Of a DNA stretch of 64,000 nt, positions 16,805-25,054 are shown one piece after another; position 1 is the first letter of the stretch, and each line of letters starts with the position of its first letter. The translations under genes were made by a program, and so were the position numbers. A model generated the notes under the pieces. The model was not told the origin of the DNA. It saw only the letters and a program-made list of their open reading frames with translations, and did no database searches. This DNA comes from Kaistella antarctica. GTDB lineage: Bacteria; Bacteroidota; Bacteroidia; Flavobacteriales; Weeksellaceae. The DNA is taken from positions 186,001 through 250,000 of the forward strand of contig NZ_FOIX01000004.1 of NCBI RefSeq assembly GCF_900109615.1, in the 5' to 3' direction.

Positions 16805-17263
16805 ATGAAAAAAATAGTTGCCCTATTCCTTTTCTTTTCAGTTCTCGGGTTGAAAGCTCAATACGGAAGCATTAATGCAATTCTGGATGAGTTGGAAGAA
16901 AGAAGAGGCGTTAATAAGAATTTGAAAAACGTCAGCATCGATAATGTCAAATTCGTTTTAATTAAAGAATTCGATGATCATACGGAAAGAAATTTCATCG
17001 TTATTAAAGGTAAACAAGCGACGTATGTAGAAGTCTTTGATGACAAACAAACAGGTCAAAGTACTTCAAATGTTTTTTCTGGCGATATCGTTCGTTCAAA
17101 AAATGAAATCATTTCTCTTCGCGCAGATAAGCTAGAAGGAAAAAAAATCCCCATCGCGCTCACCAAAACCTTCCTGATGACGAAGCAGAAAAAAATTCTT
17201 TATCTCATCGACATTAATACGCAGGAAAGATGGATTGAGGAAGGCTCCATCAACAAAAAATAA
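16805..17263 (+). CDS. Hypothetical exported protein
   Basis: A 152-residue protein with a signal peptide (MKKIVALFLFFSVLGLKAQ) and no lipobox, so it is probably periplasmic. The mature part begins YGSINAILDELEERRGVNK and continues as alternating strands with many charges (KFVLIKEFDDHTERNFIVIKG, QKKILYLIDINTQERW). I know of no characterised family. The gene is 38 bases downstream of hppD and is followed by a strong hairpin, so it probably ends the hppD transcript. Confidence 0.78.
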   Translation: MKKIVALFLFFSVLGLKAQYGSINAILDELEERRGVNKNLKNVSIDNVKFVLIKEFDDHTERNFIVIKGKQATYVEVFDDKQTGQSTSNVFSGDIVRSKNEIISLRADKLEGKKIPIALTKTFLMTKQKKILYLIDINTQERWIEEGSINKK

Positions 17264-17281
17264 ATATCAATCTTAAATATC

Positions 17282-17327
17282 AGGTTCAAAGTGAAACGTA
17301 ATGACGTTCGCTTTGAACCTTTGTTTT
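17282..17327 (+). terminator. Long-stem terminator between the hppD unit and fahA
   Basis: AGGTTCAAAGTGAAACGT and ACGTTCGCTTTGAACCT form a near-perfect stem of about 17 bp with one bulge, followed by TTGTTTT. It suggests fahA has its own promoter or receives read-through transcription. Confidence 0.7.
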
Positions 17328-17340
17328 AAATACAATTACT

Positions 17341-18588
17341 ATGAAATCATTTATCAATTATTCTGAAAATTCAGATTTTTCAATTTACAATATACCTTTT
17401 GGCGTTGGCGTTTTCAACAAAGAATATATCGCCTGCTGCTCTAGAATTGGCGATATGGTGATTGATTTGGCCACACTTTACGACTATGGATTTTTCGATG
17501 ACATCGATGGAATTGAGGAGAATGTTTTTGAAGCCTTTACTTTAAATGAATTTATAGAATTAGGAAAACCAGTCACAAAAGCGGTGCGACTAAAACTGCA
17601 GGAAATTTTAGGAGAAGATTCAAAATTGGCGGGTGATCAAAAAACCATCGACGAATGTTTTTACGATTGTAATCAAGTTCAAATGATGTTGCCTGTTCAT
17701 GTTCCTAATTACACCGATTTTTACAGCAGCATCGAGCATGCGACCAATGTTGGAAAAATGTTTCGTGATCCGGAGAATGCTTTGTTACCCAACTGGAAAC
17801 ACATGCCGGTTGGTTATCATGGACGAGCTTCTTCTATCGTAGTTTCTGGCGTAGAATTTCACCGTCCGAAAGGTCAGACCAAACCAGTTGCTGATCAGGA
17901 TCCTATTTTCGGACCTTGTAAGCAACTTGATTTCGAATTGGAAATGGCGTTTATCGTGAATAAAAATACCGAGATGGGCGACAGCATTTCAACTGCTGAA
18001 GCCGAGGATGCAATTTTCGGCCTGGTCCTTTTTAATGATTGGTCCGCGAGAGATATTCAAAGTTGGGAATACGTGCCGCTTGGACCATTTTTAGGCAAGA
18101 ATTTTTGCTCCACCATTTCACCTTGGGTCGTTACTTTAGAAGCCTTGAAACCTTTTAAAACTGATTCTCCAAAACAGGAACCTGAAGTATTAGATTATCT
18201 AAAATTCGAAGGTCAACAAAATTTCGATATTCAGCTTCAAGTCTATCTTCAACCAGAAAATGGCGCCGAAAATTTAATTTCTGAAAGTAATTATAAGTTT
18301 ATGTATTGGAATATGTTGCAGCAACTGGCTCATCATACGGTTAACGGTTGTAATGTAGAAGTTGGTGATCTGTATGCTTCAGGGACGATCTCTGGCGCTG
18401 ATAAAAGTTCTTACGGTTCGATGTTGGAATTAACCTGGCGCGGAACCGAACCTTTACAATTATCCGATGGGACGGAGCGTAAATTTATTAATGATAATGA
18501 CACTGTAATTATGAGAGGTCACGCGCAGAAAGACGGAATGCGCGTTGGTTTCGGTGAAGTAAAAGGGAAAGTGTTGGCAGCAAAGTAA
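17341..18588 (+). CDS. fahA: Fumarylacetoacetase
   Basis: A 415-residue enzyme that hydrolyses fumarylacetoacetate to fumarate and acetoacetate, the last step of tyrosine breakdown. The active-site segments are present: YTDFYSSIEHATNVG (metal-binding Asp and catalytic His), PVGYHGRASS, LDFELEMAFI (metal-binding Glu pair), LFNDWSARDIQSWEYVPLG (metal-binding Asp), and NGCNVEVGDLYASGTISG near the C-terminus. The N-terminal SH3-like domain (about 1-115) is present too. Length is normal. No maleylacetoacetate isomerase gene accompanies it here. Confidence 0.95.
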   Translation: MKSFINYSENSDFSIYNIPFGVGVFNKEYIACCSRIGDMVIDLATLYDYGFFDDIDGIEENVFEAFTLNEFIELGKPVTKAVRLKLQEILGEDSKLAGDQKTIDECFYDCNQVQMMLPVHVPNYTDFYSSIEHATNVGKMFRDPENALLPNWKHMPVGYHGRASSIVVSGVEFHRPKGQTKPVADQDPIFGPCKQLDFELEMAFIVNKNTEMGDSISTAEAEDAIFGLVLFNDWSARDIQSWEYVPLGPFLGKNFCSTISPWVVTLEALKPFKTDSPKQEPEVLDYLKFEGQQNFDIQLQVYLQPENGAENLISESNYKFMYWNMLQQLAHHTVNGCNVEVGDLYASGTISGADKSSYGSMLELTWRGTEPLQLSDGTERKFINDNDTVIMRGHAQKDGMRVGFGEVKGKVLAAK

Positions 18589-18625
18589 TTTTTATAATCA
18601 CCTTAAAAACCTTGAAAACCTTGAA

Positions 18626-18829
18626 ATGAAGTTAACCATTTTCCAGATTTTTACAATCGTTTCGTTGATTGCATTTTTGATTTACGAATTTTGGTATCTC
18701 CCAAAATGGATGGCTGCACTATCAGCAAATGATCCTGTAATACGAACTGATATCATTTTATTTGTTCCCATCTTGGTGATTTTCATCATCATTTCGCTTG
18801 TGCAATTTTTCAGAAAAAAGAAGTCATAA
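18626..18829 (+). CDS. Small two-helix membrane protein
   Basis: A 67-residue protein with two transmembrane helices (about 4-24 and 43-62) joined by a short polar loop with SANDPVIRTD, and a C-terminal FRKKKS that should face the cytoplasm. It starts 38 bases after fahA and 47 bases before the flavin reductase-like gene, so it may be part of the same transcript. No family recognised. Confidence 0.6.
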   Translation: MKLTIFQIFTIVSLIAFLIYEFWYLPKWMAALSANDPVIRTDIILFVPILVIFIIISLVQFFRKKKS

Positions 18830-18875
18830 CTCTTTATAAAAAATCTAAAATTTCTTTCTCTATTTTATTAAAATA

Positions 18876-19697
18876 ATGAAAACAATATCTCCTCAAGACC
18901 TCAACAATTTCGAATTACAAACGCTTTTGCAAACCGCCATTGCGCCACGGCCAATTGCCTTGGCTTCAACGATTAATAAAGATGGAAACGTCAATTTAAG
19001 TCCATTTAGTTTTTTCAATATGTTCAGTTCGAATCCGCCCATTGTCATTTTTTCACCAGCGCGTAGAGTTCGGGATAACACGACCAAGCATACCTTAGAG
19101 AATGTTTTGGAAGTTCCAGAAGTGGTGATTGGAATTGTCAACTACAAAATCGTGCAACAGATTTCGCTAGCTTCCACTGAATATGGAAAAGAAGTGAATG
19201 AGTTTGTAAAATCGGGTCTGACGATGAAAGATTCAGAACTAGTAAAACCAAAATTAATTAAGGAATGTCCCGTCAATTTAGAGTGCAAGGTTTTAGAGGT
19301 AAAACATTTAGGCACAGAAGGTGGCGCCGGAAATTTGGTGATTTGTGAGGTGATTAATATTCATGTTCGAGAAGAATATCTAAATGATCAGGGAATTTTG
19401 GATCAGAAGAAATTAGATCTTGTTGCCCGCTTAGGCGGCAGTTGGTATTCCAGAAATAATGCAGATAATCTATTTGAAGTTCCGAAACCTTTAGTAACAA
19501 AAGGAATTGGGTTTGATCGTTTGCCGAACGAAATTAAATTCAGCAAGATCTTTACTGGAAATGACTTGGGCATTCTCGCAAACGTAGAGGAATTACCAAG
19601 CGGAAATTTCACTTCAACTGAAACGATACATCAGGAAGCCCAGAAACTTCTTCAGCAAAACAAGATTTCAGAAGCCTGGAATCTTTTACAGAAATAA
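18876..19697 (+). CDS. Flavin reductase-like domain protein (FMN-binding split barrel)
   Basis: A 273-residue protein of the flavin reductase / DIM6-NTAB family. The N-terminal two thirds form the FMN-binding split barrel: AIAPRPIALASTINKDGNVNLSPFSFFNMFSSNPP is the characteristic first part, and NLECKVLEVKHLG with GNLVICEVINIHV the later strands. It binds FMN and probably reduces it or another acceptor with NAD(P)H. About 90 C-terminal residues extend past the core, as in longer Flavobacteriia members. Its place after fahA suggests a link to aromatic degradation, without proof. Confidence 0.85.
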   Translation: MKTISPQDLNNFELQTLLQTAIAPRPIALASTINKDGNVNLSPFSFFNMFSSNPPIVIFSPARRVRDNTTKHTLENVLEVPEVVIGIVNYKIVQQISLASTEYGKEVNEFVKSGLTMKDSELVKPKLIKECPVNLECKVLEVKHLGTEGGAGNLVICEVINIHVREEYLNDQGILDQKKLDLVARLGGSWYSRNNADNLFEVPKPLVTKGIGFDRLPNEIKFSKIFTGNDLGILANVEELPSGNFTSTETIHQEAQKLLQQNKISEAWNLLQK

Positions 19698-19700
19698 ATT

Positions 19701-19728
19701 AGAGAGTGATTCAGTCACTCTTTTTTTT
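19701..19728 (+). terminator. Rho-independent terminator closing the fahA region
   Basis: AGAGTGA and TCACTCT flank TTCAG and lead into eight T residues, just after the stop codon of the flavin reductase-like gene. Confidence 0.85.
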
Positions 19729-19949
19729 GTGCCTAATTCAAGACTGCATCTTCCTAGACAACTTAACCATAAACCATCTCAATCGCCCTGAAATTAGGAT
19801 TCTTGGTTAATTTTTCGTATGTTATAGTCAGACAGAAAAAGCCCACTTCTATTTAAGTAATGAATAATCTTAATAAAGAATGAAAACTTTACAACCAAAA
19901 GGAAGGGGCACTACTAAAATGAATTCCTAAATTTTTAAATAACATCCTC

Positions 19950-21029
19950 ATGAACAAAAAATTAAATGCGCTCAAGAAAGTAAATGCAAAAAATTGCATC
20001 TCCATTATTTTGAACACACATCGTACGGCGCCCGATAATCAGAAAGATGTAATCACTTTGAAAAACCTGATTAAAGAAGTTGAAGAAAGGTTGATGAACT
20101 CTTTAGATAAAAAAGAAGCGCAATCGATCGTCGAAAGTTTAACGAAACTGGAAGCTTCAGTTGATCACAATTATAATTTAGAATGTTTAATCCTTTTCGT
20201 AAATGTTGAGCAGCAAATCGCGGAATATATGCGTTTGCCGATTGCAGTCGTCGATCGGGTAATTATCGATGATACCTTTGCAACACGGGACCTATTGCGT
20301 GCGATTCACCTTACGTCAAGTTATTATGTTTTGGTTTTAAGCCAGCAAAAAGTTCGATTAATTCAGGCTATGAATGATGAAGTCATTAAGGAATTTACCA
20401 GTCCATTTCCGCTTGAAAACACAGGATTCTACACCAATGCAGGTCGCGAATCTTCTTACGCAGCACGACAAACAAATTTGATGGCTGACTTTTTCAATCT
20501 CGTAGACAAAGAAGTGAACACCATTAGAAAAGAAAATCCGCTGCCAGTTTTAATCTGCACTGACGAAGCCAACTTTCATGAGTATCTAAAAATTGCTGAT
20601 GAAAAAGACAGTATTTTTGAAATGCACCTTAACGGTAATAAACTGGAAGAAAAAGCAGATGCGATTGTGAGAGAAACCTGGCCAATCATTAAAGCGGCGA
20701 CAGAAAAAAGAAATAGCGATCGAAAGGCAGAGCTCGACAAAGCCGTGGGAACAGGCCGATTTTTGAGTGATGTGAATGAAATCATGAACGCCATTAAAGA
20801 AGGAAAAGTTCAGACCCTTTTCGTTCAGCAAGGATTATTTCAACCAGCAGTGATGGAAAATGGATCCATTACGCTTTTGGGAGCAGACGATGAAAAACCG
20901 AAGGTTATGGTTGACGATATTTACGACGAAATGATTGAGATGAATATGAATTACGGCGGAGATTCGGTCTTTTTACAAAAAGAAGCTTTAGCAGATTTCA
21001 ATGGTTTCGGAGCCATAACCAGATATTAA
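19950..21029 (+). CDS. Bacterial archaeo-eukaryotic release-factor-like protein (baeRF family)
   Basis: A 359-residue soluble protein resembling the bacterial eRF1-like families (baeRF, probably family 3). Features used: the N-terminal CISIILNTHRTAPDNQKDVITLKNLIKE, the central SSYYVLVLSQQKVRLIQAMND strand pair, the aRNase-H-like LPVLICTDEANFHEYLKIAD, and the eL30-like C-terminal VQTLFVQQGLFQPAVMENG. Such proteins are proposed to act on stalled ribosomes or as antitoxin-like factors; experimental data are scarce. The call is a remembered family resemblance. A terminator on each side makes this a single-gene unit. Confidence 0.75.
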   Translation: MNKKLNALKKVNAKNCISIILNTHRTAPDNQKDVITLKNLIKEVEERLMNSLDKKEAQSIVESLTKLEASVDHNYNLECLILFVNVEQQIAEYMRLPIAVVDRVIIDDTFATRDLLRAIHLTSSYYVLVLSQQKVRLIQAMNDEVIKEFTSPFPLENTGFYTNAGRESSYAARQTNLMADFFNLVDKEVNTIRKENPLPVLICTDEANFHEYLKIADEKDSIFEMHLNGNKLEEKADAIVRETWPIIKAATEKRNSDRKAELDKAVGTGRFLSDVNEIMNAIKEGKVQTLFVQQGLFQPAVMENGSITLLGADDEKPKVMVDDIYDEMIEMNMNYGGDSVFLQKEALADFNGFGAITRY

Positions 21030-21049
21030 TAGAACCACTTATCAAACCA

Positions 21050-21075
21050 AAAAGCCACAGAAATCTGTGGCTTTT
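21050..21075. terminator. Bidirectional terminator between convergent genes
   Basis: AAAAGCCACAG and CTGTGGCTTTT form an 11-bp perfect stem around AAAT. A and T runs on both sides allow it to stop the baeRF gene and the T9SS gene that converge here. Confidence 0.85.
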
Positions 21076-21098
21076 CTCATGATCATTCAAGATGATTA

Positions 21099-21932
21099 CT
21101 ATTTTTTAATGAATTTAAATGTTTTCAAAACTCCGGCTGACATTGCTTTTACAACATACACTCCTGGTTTTAATTGAGAAACATTCATCTCTAATTTTGC
21201 AGATTTGGCAGTTTCTGAGATTACTTGTTTTCCAGTAATATCGAAAATAGTAATTGCTGAAATTTCCTGAGCATCAGAAATCGTTAGAATCTCTTTTACA
21301 GGATTTGGATAAAATTTCAAACTTGATTTACTCACATTCTGAGTCGCTAATACACCATCGAAAACTTTGATATTATCTAAGGCTAAGTAGAAAACATCTG
21401 CATCTGAAAACACTCGAAATGCAATATAGTAAACGCCGTCCGCAGGAACCGTAAAATTAATGCTAGCCGTGTCATACGGATAATTCCCAATATCTTCGTT
21501 AATCCATAACTGAGTGGTTTGCCCCGCAACGGTAGCGGCAGTGCCAATTCTGACTTCCATCTTTTCTGCGAAAAAAGGATCAATGCCTTGATAATCAAAC
21601 TCTAAAGTGATGTTCTTACCAGCCTGTAAATTCAGACCTCTGGAATAAAGATAAGAATTAGCAGCATCTGTCGGATGATACTGATAAAGCATATAATAGG
21701 TTCCTTCTGAAGGATCGGGCGTCGAAGGTGAGGCAGTTGTTCGTTCCCAAACGTTACCGCTACCTTCATTGGTTACCAACCATTCATCCAGATCGGCTGT
21801 TTCAAATCCATACGAATACGGAAGGTTGACAGCTGCGGTTGGCTTTGCTGAAGCGGAATTAACAGTCGTATTTTGAGCAATTAAGAAAGAGCCAAAAAAC
21901 AACGAAATTCCAAATAATAAAGAATTTTTCAT
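21099..21932 (-). CDS. Secreted protein with T9SS C-terminal sorting domain
   Basis: A 277-residue protein: signal peptide (to about residue 20, ending LIAQ), a choice-of-anchor/MAM-like beta-sandwich (about 38-190; YSYGFETADLDEWLVTNEGSG, ITLEFDYQG, FYLALDNIKVFDG), and a type A T9SS sorting domain (about 203-277; SLKFYPNPVKEILTISDA, ITIFDITGKQVISETA, LKPGVYVVKAMSAG). It is therefore expected to cross the outer membrane through the gliding-associated secretion system and be attached to the surface or released. The binding target of the sandwich is unknown. Confidence 0.88.
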   Translation of the reverse strand: MKNSLLFGISLFFGSFLIAQNTTVNSASAKPTAAVNLPYSYGFETADLDEWLVTNEGSGNVWERTTASPSTPDPSEGTYYMLYQYHPTDAANSYLYSRGLNLQAGKNITLEFDYQGIDPFFAEKMEVRIGTAATVAGQTTQLWINEDIGNYPYDTASINFTVPADGVYYIAFRVFSDADVFYLALDNIKVFDGVLATQNVSKSSLKFYPNPVKEILTISDAQEISAITIFDITGKQVISETAKSAKLEMNVSQLKPGVYVVKAMSAGVLKTFKFIKK

Positions 21933-21966
21933 ATTTATTTTATTTTTAAAGTGAATTCAAATCTAC

Positions 21967-21974
21967 CAAAACTA
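21967..21974 (-). promoter_or_regulatory. -7 promoter element of the T9SS cargo gene
   Basis: TAGTTTTG on the minus strand matches TAnnTTTG; the start codon is 35 bases downstream. Confidence 0.45.
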
Positions 21975-22206
21975 AGTTTAATAAAAGAATTTATTTTAAA
22001 AGTAAATGCTATTTCTGTATATATTAAAACTTATTAGTGCTGTTTTAATATATTTATCCTAGAATTTAGGAGCATTTGATAGAATTTTCTCAATTGCACT
22101 AGTCGTGATTATTCCTTTTTTTAAATTGGTTTTTATGTTTAACCAATGACCGCTTCAAAGAAATAAACTAAATTATTTTCCTTATTATTGACTAAAATTA
22201 TATGAT

Positions 22207-23121
22207 ATGAAGAAGATTTATTTTATCGCACTAGGATTCGTATCCCTATTTTGCGCGGCACAACAAACGATTTCTTTCGAAAGTTCGGAGAATTTCACCG
22301 TTGGAAACGTTCACAATCAAAATGGTTGGGAAGTCACTTTAGATGCTGACAATCAACCAATTCAAAATCAGACTATTTCAAACGAGTTTGCTTCCAGCGG
22401 AACGCAAGCACTAAAAATTGCGGTGGATGAAAATGAGGATTTTGGGTGGTTTCCAATTTTTGGTGCGGCGAAACCATTAACTCCAGCTTTGAATTACAGT
22501 AATTTGAATTTGGAATTTGATGTTTATATTTCTGAACTGGACGGCTCTACTTTCGAGTTTGGCACCTACGGAATTGTAGCTGACGAATTTGTACCTGTCT
22601 TCGTTTACTCCTTTAATTACACGGGAAATCTGGAACTGGTGAACAGCGCAGATTATGACTATGAAGACGCTAACTTCACTTGGGAAGCGAACAAATGGTA
22701 TCAACTAAAAGTGGAAATCAGAGAAAATAATATTAAATATTACATTGATGGGAATTTAGTTTCTACTGGAACTAATTTCACGAAAACCAACATCGAGGGT
22801 TTAAATTTTGTTCATGATAACTTTGGCGGCGCGGCTTATATCGATAATATTAGAATCAATAATATCAACATGGCCACCCAGTCAGTTGCTAATAAGAAGC
22901 TCGCTTTCTATCCCAATCCCGTAAAAGATCAACTGCATGTTGTCATTCCACAAGGTGAAAAAATAACTGCTGTTGAAATCTATAACCCGGTCGGACAAAA
23001 GGTTTTGAAATTTGCAGATCAAAAAGAACTGTCTTTAAATTCATTAAAAGCAGGAATTTACATCGTTAAAGTGCTGACGGATCACAATTCGGTTTATTCA
23101 GCTAAAATTATTAAAGAGTAA
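22207..23121 (+). CDS. Secreted protein with LamG-like domain and T9SS sorting domain
   Basis: A 304-residue protein: signal peptide ending CAAQ (about residue 19), a concanavalin/LamG-like beta-sandwich (about 20-220; TISFESSENF, NLEFDVYISELDGSTFEFG, WYQLKVEIRENNIKYYIDGN, GAAYIDNIRIN), and a T9SS type A sorting domain (about 230-304; KLAFYPNPVKDQLHV, AVEIYNPVGQKVLKF, LKAGIYIVKVLTDHN). The sandwich may bind sugars or proteins. It is divergent from the T9SS gene at 21099-21932 with 274 bases between them, in which I see only the -7 element of that gene. Confidence 0.88.
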   Translation: MKKIYFIALGFVSLFCAAQQTISFESSENFTVGNVHNQNGWEVTLDADNQPIQNQTISNEFASSGTQALKIAVDENEDFGWFPIFGAAKPLTPALNYSNLNLEFDVYISELDGSTFEFGTYGIVADEFVPVFVYSFNYTGNLELVNSADYDYEDANFTWEANKWYQLKVEIRENNIKYYIDGNLVSTGTNFTKTNIEGLNFVHDNFGGAAYIDNIRINNINMATQSVANKKLAFYPNPVKDQLHVVIPQGEKITAVEIYNPVGQKVLKFADQKELSLNSLKAGIYIVKVLTDHNSVYSAKIIKE

Positions 23122-23138
23122 GACTTTAAAAAAAACAG

Positions 23139-23174
23139 AAATCCTGCTTCAACAATTGACGCAGGATTTTTTTT
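23139..23174. terminator. Terminator between convergent T9SS and terC genes
   Basis: AAATCCTGC and GCAGGATTT flank a 13-base loop, with a T run on one side and an A run on the other, so it can work in both directions. Confidence 0.8.
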
Positions 23175-23200
23175 ACATTTTAAAAGAACAATCTTAAATT

Positions 23201-24028
23201 CTATTCGATATCATCTTTCAAACTTAAATCTGGATTCAAATCAGGATTCAGTTTTAAAGCTTTCTTATTTTGATTATTTCTGAGTTTGATATTCAAAACT
23301 TCGACCAGCAAACTGAAGGCAAGACAAGAGTAAATGATATTCTTGCTCACATGTTGATGAATTCCTTCTGAAACCAACATCACTCCAATCACTACTAAGA
23401 ATGACAACGCAAGCATTTGTAAACTCGGATATTTATTAATAATCGCTGAAATCGGTCCGGCAAAAGCCATCATGATTCCGATGGAAATAACAACGGCGAT
23501 AATCATTAACATGACATTATCTACCAACCCAATCGCGGTTAAAATAGAATCTAAGGAGAAAACCATATCGATGATAATAATTTGAATAATCACCATGGCC
23601 ATTAGCGATGAACCTGCTGATTTTGGTTTATGATTCTCATCGTGAACCTGCATTTTCCCATGAATCTCAAAGGTGCTTTTTCCGATTAAGAAAATCCCGC
23701 CCAATAATAGAATCAGATCTTTCCAACTTAAGGCGAGTGGCAAATCTGTACCTGGCTCGTCGATAAATGGTAAGGTCATAATAGGTTCTTTCAACCCAAT
23801 GATCCAGCTGATCATCAGTAATAGAATAATCCGGAAAATCATGGCAAAAGCCAAGCCCAGATTTCTGGCAAACTTCTGTCTTTCCTTGGGTAATTTATCA
23901 GAGATAATGGAGATGAAAATGATATTATCGACCCCCAAAATAATCTCTAGAAAAGTAAGCGTTAATAAACTAATCCAGATTTGCGGCTGGGCAAAATCAG
24001 GAAATTCAAGCACCGATAAAAGCATCAT
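23201..24028 (-). CDS. TerC-family integral membrane protein
   Basis: A 275-residue inner-membrane protein with about seven helices. The conserved LTFLEIILGVDNIIFISIIS (near 23-42) and IIIDMVFSLDSILTAIGLVDN (near 151-171) carry the paired acidic residues (E..D and D..D) that define TerC/Alx proteins. The family is linked to tellurite resistance and, more recently, manganese export and metallation of exported proteins. The acidic soluble tail (NPDLNPDLSLKDDIE) is short. Two ATGs are adjacent (24028 and 24025). No ter-operon genes are nearby, so a metal homeostasis role is more likely than tellurite resistance. Confidence 0.9.
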   Translation of the reverse strand: MMLLSVLEFPDFAQPQIWISLLTLTFLEIILGVDNIIFISIISDKLPKERQKFARNLGLAFAMIFRIILLLMISWIIGLKEPIMTLPFIDEPGTDLPLALSWKDLILLLGGIFLIGKSTFEIHGKMQVHDENHKPKSAGSSLMAMVIIQIIIIDMVFSLDSILTAIGLVDNVMLMIIAVVISIGIMMAFAGPISAIINKYPSLQMLALSFLVVIGVMLVSEGIHQHVSKNIIYSCLAFSLLVEVLNIKLRNNQNKKALKLNPDLNPDLSLKDDIE

Positions 24029-24045
24029 AAATAAAATTTAGTGCG

Positions 24046-24053
24046 CAAAACTA
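24046..24053 (-). promoter_or_regulatory. -7 promoter element of the terC gene
   Basis: TAGTTTTG on the minus strand, 18 bases before the first ATG, matches TAnnTTTG. Confidence 0.45.
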
Positions 24054-24088
24054 CCTAAATATTTATTTAATCTAATATTAATTTTTAT

Positions 24089-24943
24089 TTACATTGACTC
24101 ATTGAATTCGGCAGATAAAAAGTTGATCATATTGGTGGTGGCTATCTCCAGATCAGCAGGAAGTTGTTCTTCTGTCCAAGGCTCTTTCGCGCCAAAAGTA
24201 TGATTGGCATTCTCCAGCATCACCAAGTCAGATCTTTTGCACCATTCATTTAATAATTGCGCTTCTTTATCTTTTACCGCTTCATCATTCGTTCCCTGAA
24301 TAATCAGAAGAGGTTTTTCTAAATGTTGGGCCGCATATTGAATATCAAACCGTCTTTCATTTTTTTCAAAGTCTTCGTAAAACTGAAAGTAATGCGGCAT
24401 TTGCTGGTGCGTTCTTTTATTTTCAGAATACATCACGCCTTCAGTTTTCCACTCTTCGAAACGGTCTTGAGACGGAAATCGATATTTAAAATTACTAACA
24501 CCTGCCAAAGCGACTATTGCTTTTACGCGGTCATCTTCGAAACCTTTGATCACGGTAATTCCGCCACCACGACTGTGACCGATGATGGCAACTTTATCTT
24601 GATCAATTTTCGAATCATTATAAAAGTGATTGAGGACCTCATCATAATCTGACATTTCTTTGGAAAAATTATTGTTTCCAAAAGCTTCCAGATCGGCAAA
24701 ATCAGTGGGTTGATGTAGCGTGGTTCCATTGTGTGAAAAATTAAATTTAACAAAGAAAAAGCCGGCATCGGCAAATTTCTTCGCCATCAAATCCCAGGCG
24801 CCCCAATCCTTATAGCCTTTGTATCCGTGGGCAAAAATAACAAGTGGCAATTTCTGTCGGGTTTCCTGATAATAGGCGTCGGCTAAAAAATCTTGTGTTT
24901 CTGCATTCTTAATGATGATATTTCTATCGATATGAAGTTCCAT
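24089..24943 (-). CDS. Alpha/beta hydrolase
   Basis: A 284-residue cytoplasmic alpha/beta hydrolase of the dienelactone-hydrolase/BAAT-like group. Features are LPLVIFAHGYKGYKDWGAWD (oxyanion-hole HG), VAIIGHSRGGG with the nucleophile Ser, KPLLIIQGTNDEAVKDKEA with the probable catalytic Asp, and LENANHTFGAKEPW with the catalytic His. No signal peptide is present. The substrate is unknown. A 60-base gap separates it from the terC gene downstream; it might share a transcript. Confidence 0.85.
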   Translation of the reverse strand: MELHIDRNIIIKNAETQDFLADAYYQETRQKLPLVIFAHGYKGYKDWGAWDLMAKKFADAGFFFVKFNFSHNGTTLHQPTDFADLEAFGNNNFSKEMSDYDEVLNHFYNDSKIDQDKVAIIGHSRGGGITVIKGFEDDRVKAIVALAGVSNFKYRFPSQDRFEEWKTEGVMYSENKRTHQQMPHYFQFYEDFEKNERRFDIQYAAQHLEKPLLIIQGTNDEAVKDKEAQLLNEWCKRSDLVMLENANHTFGAKEPWTEEQLPADLEIATTNMINFLSAEFNESM

Positions 24944-24988
24944 TTGAATTTGATTTATTTTTACTAAAGTTACTGCTTTAAAACAAAA

Positions 24989-25017
24989 ATTCTTTCACCT
25001 CTTGAGATGAAAGAATT
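24989..25017 (-). terminator. Terminator after the permease-thioredoxin fusion gene
   Basis: AATTCTTTCACCT and AGATGAAAGAATT pair with one mismatch, and on the minus strand the stem is followed by TTTTTGTTTT. It ends the ABC exporter operon. Confidence 0.7.
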
Positions 25018-25054
25018 ACTTTAATAAACAAATGCTGATTTTTAGACAATCGCT

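Noticed and set aside
23201-24028. TerC as part of a tellurite/phage defence ter operon
   Set aside because: No other ter genes (terB, terD, terZ) are in the window; TerC alone is common in metal homeostasis.
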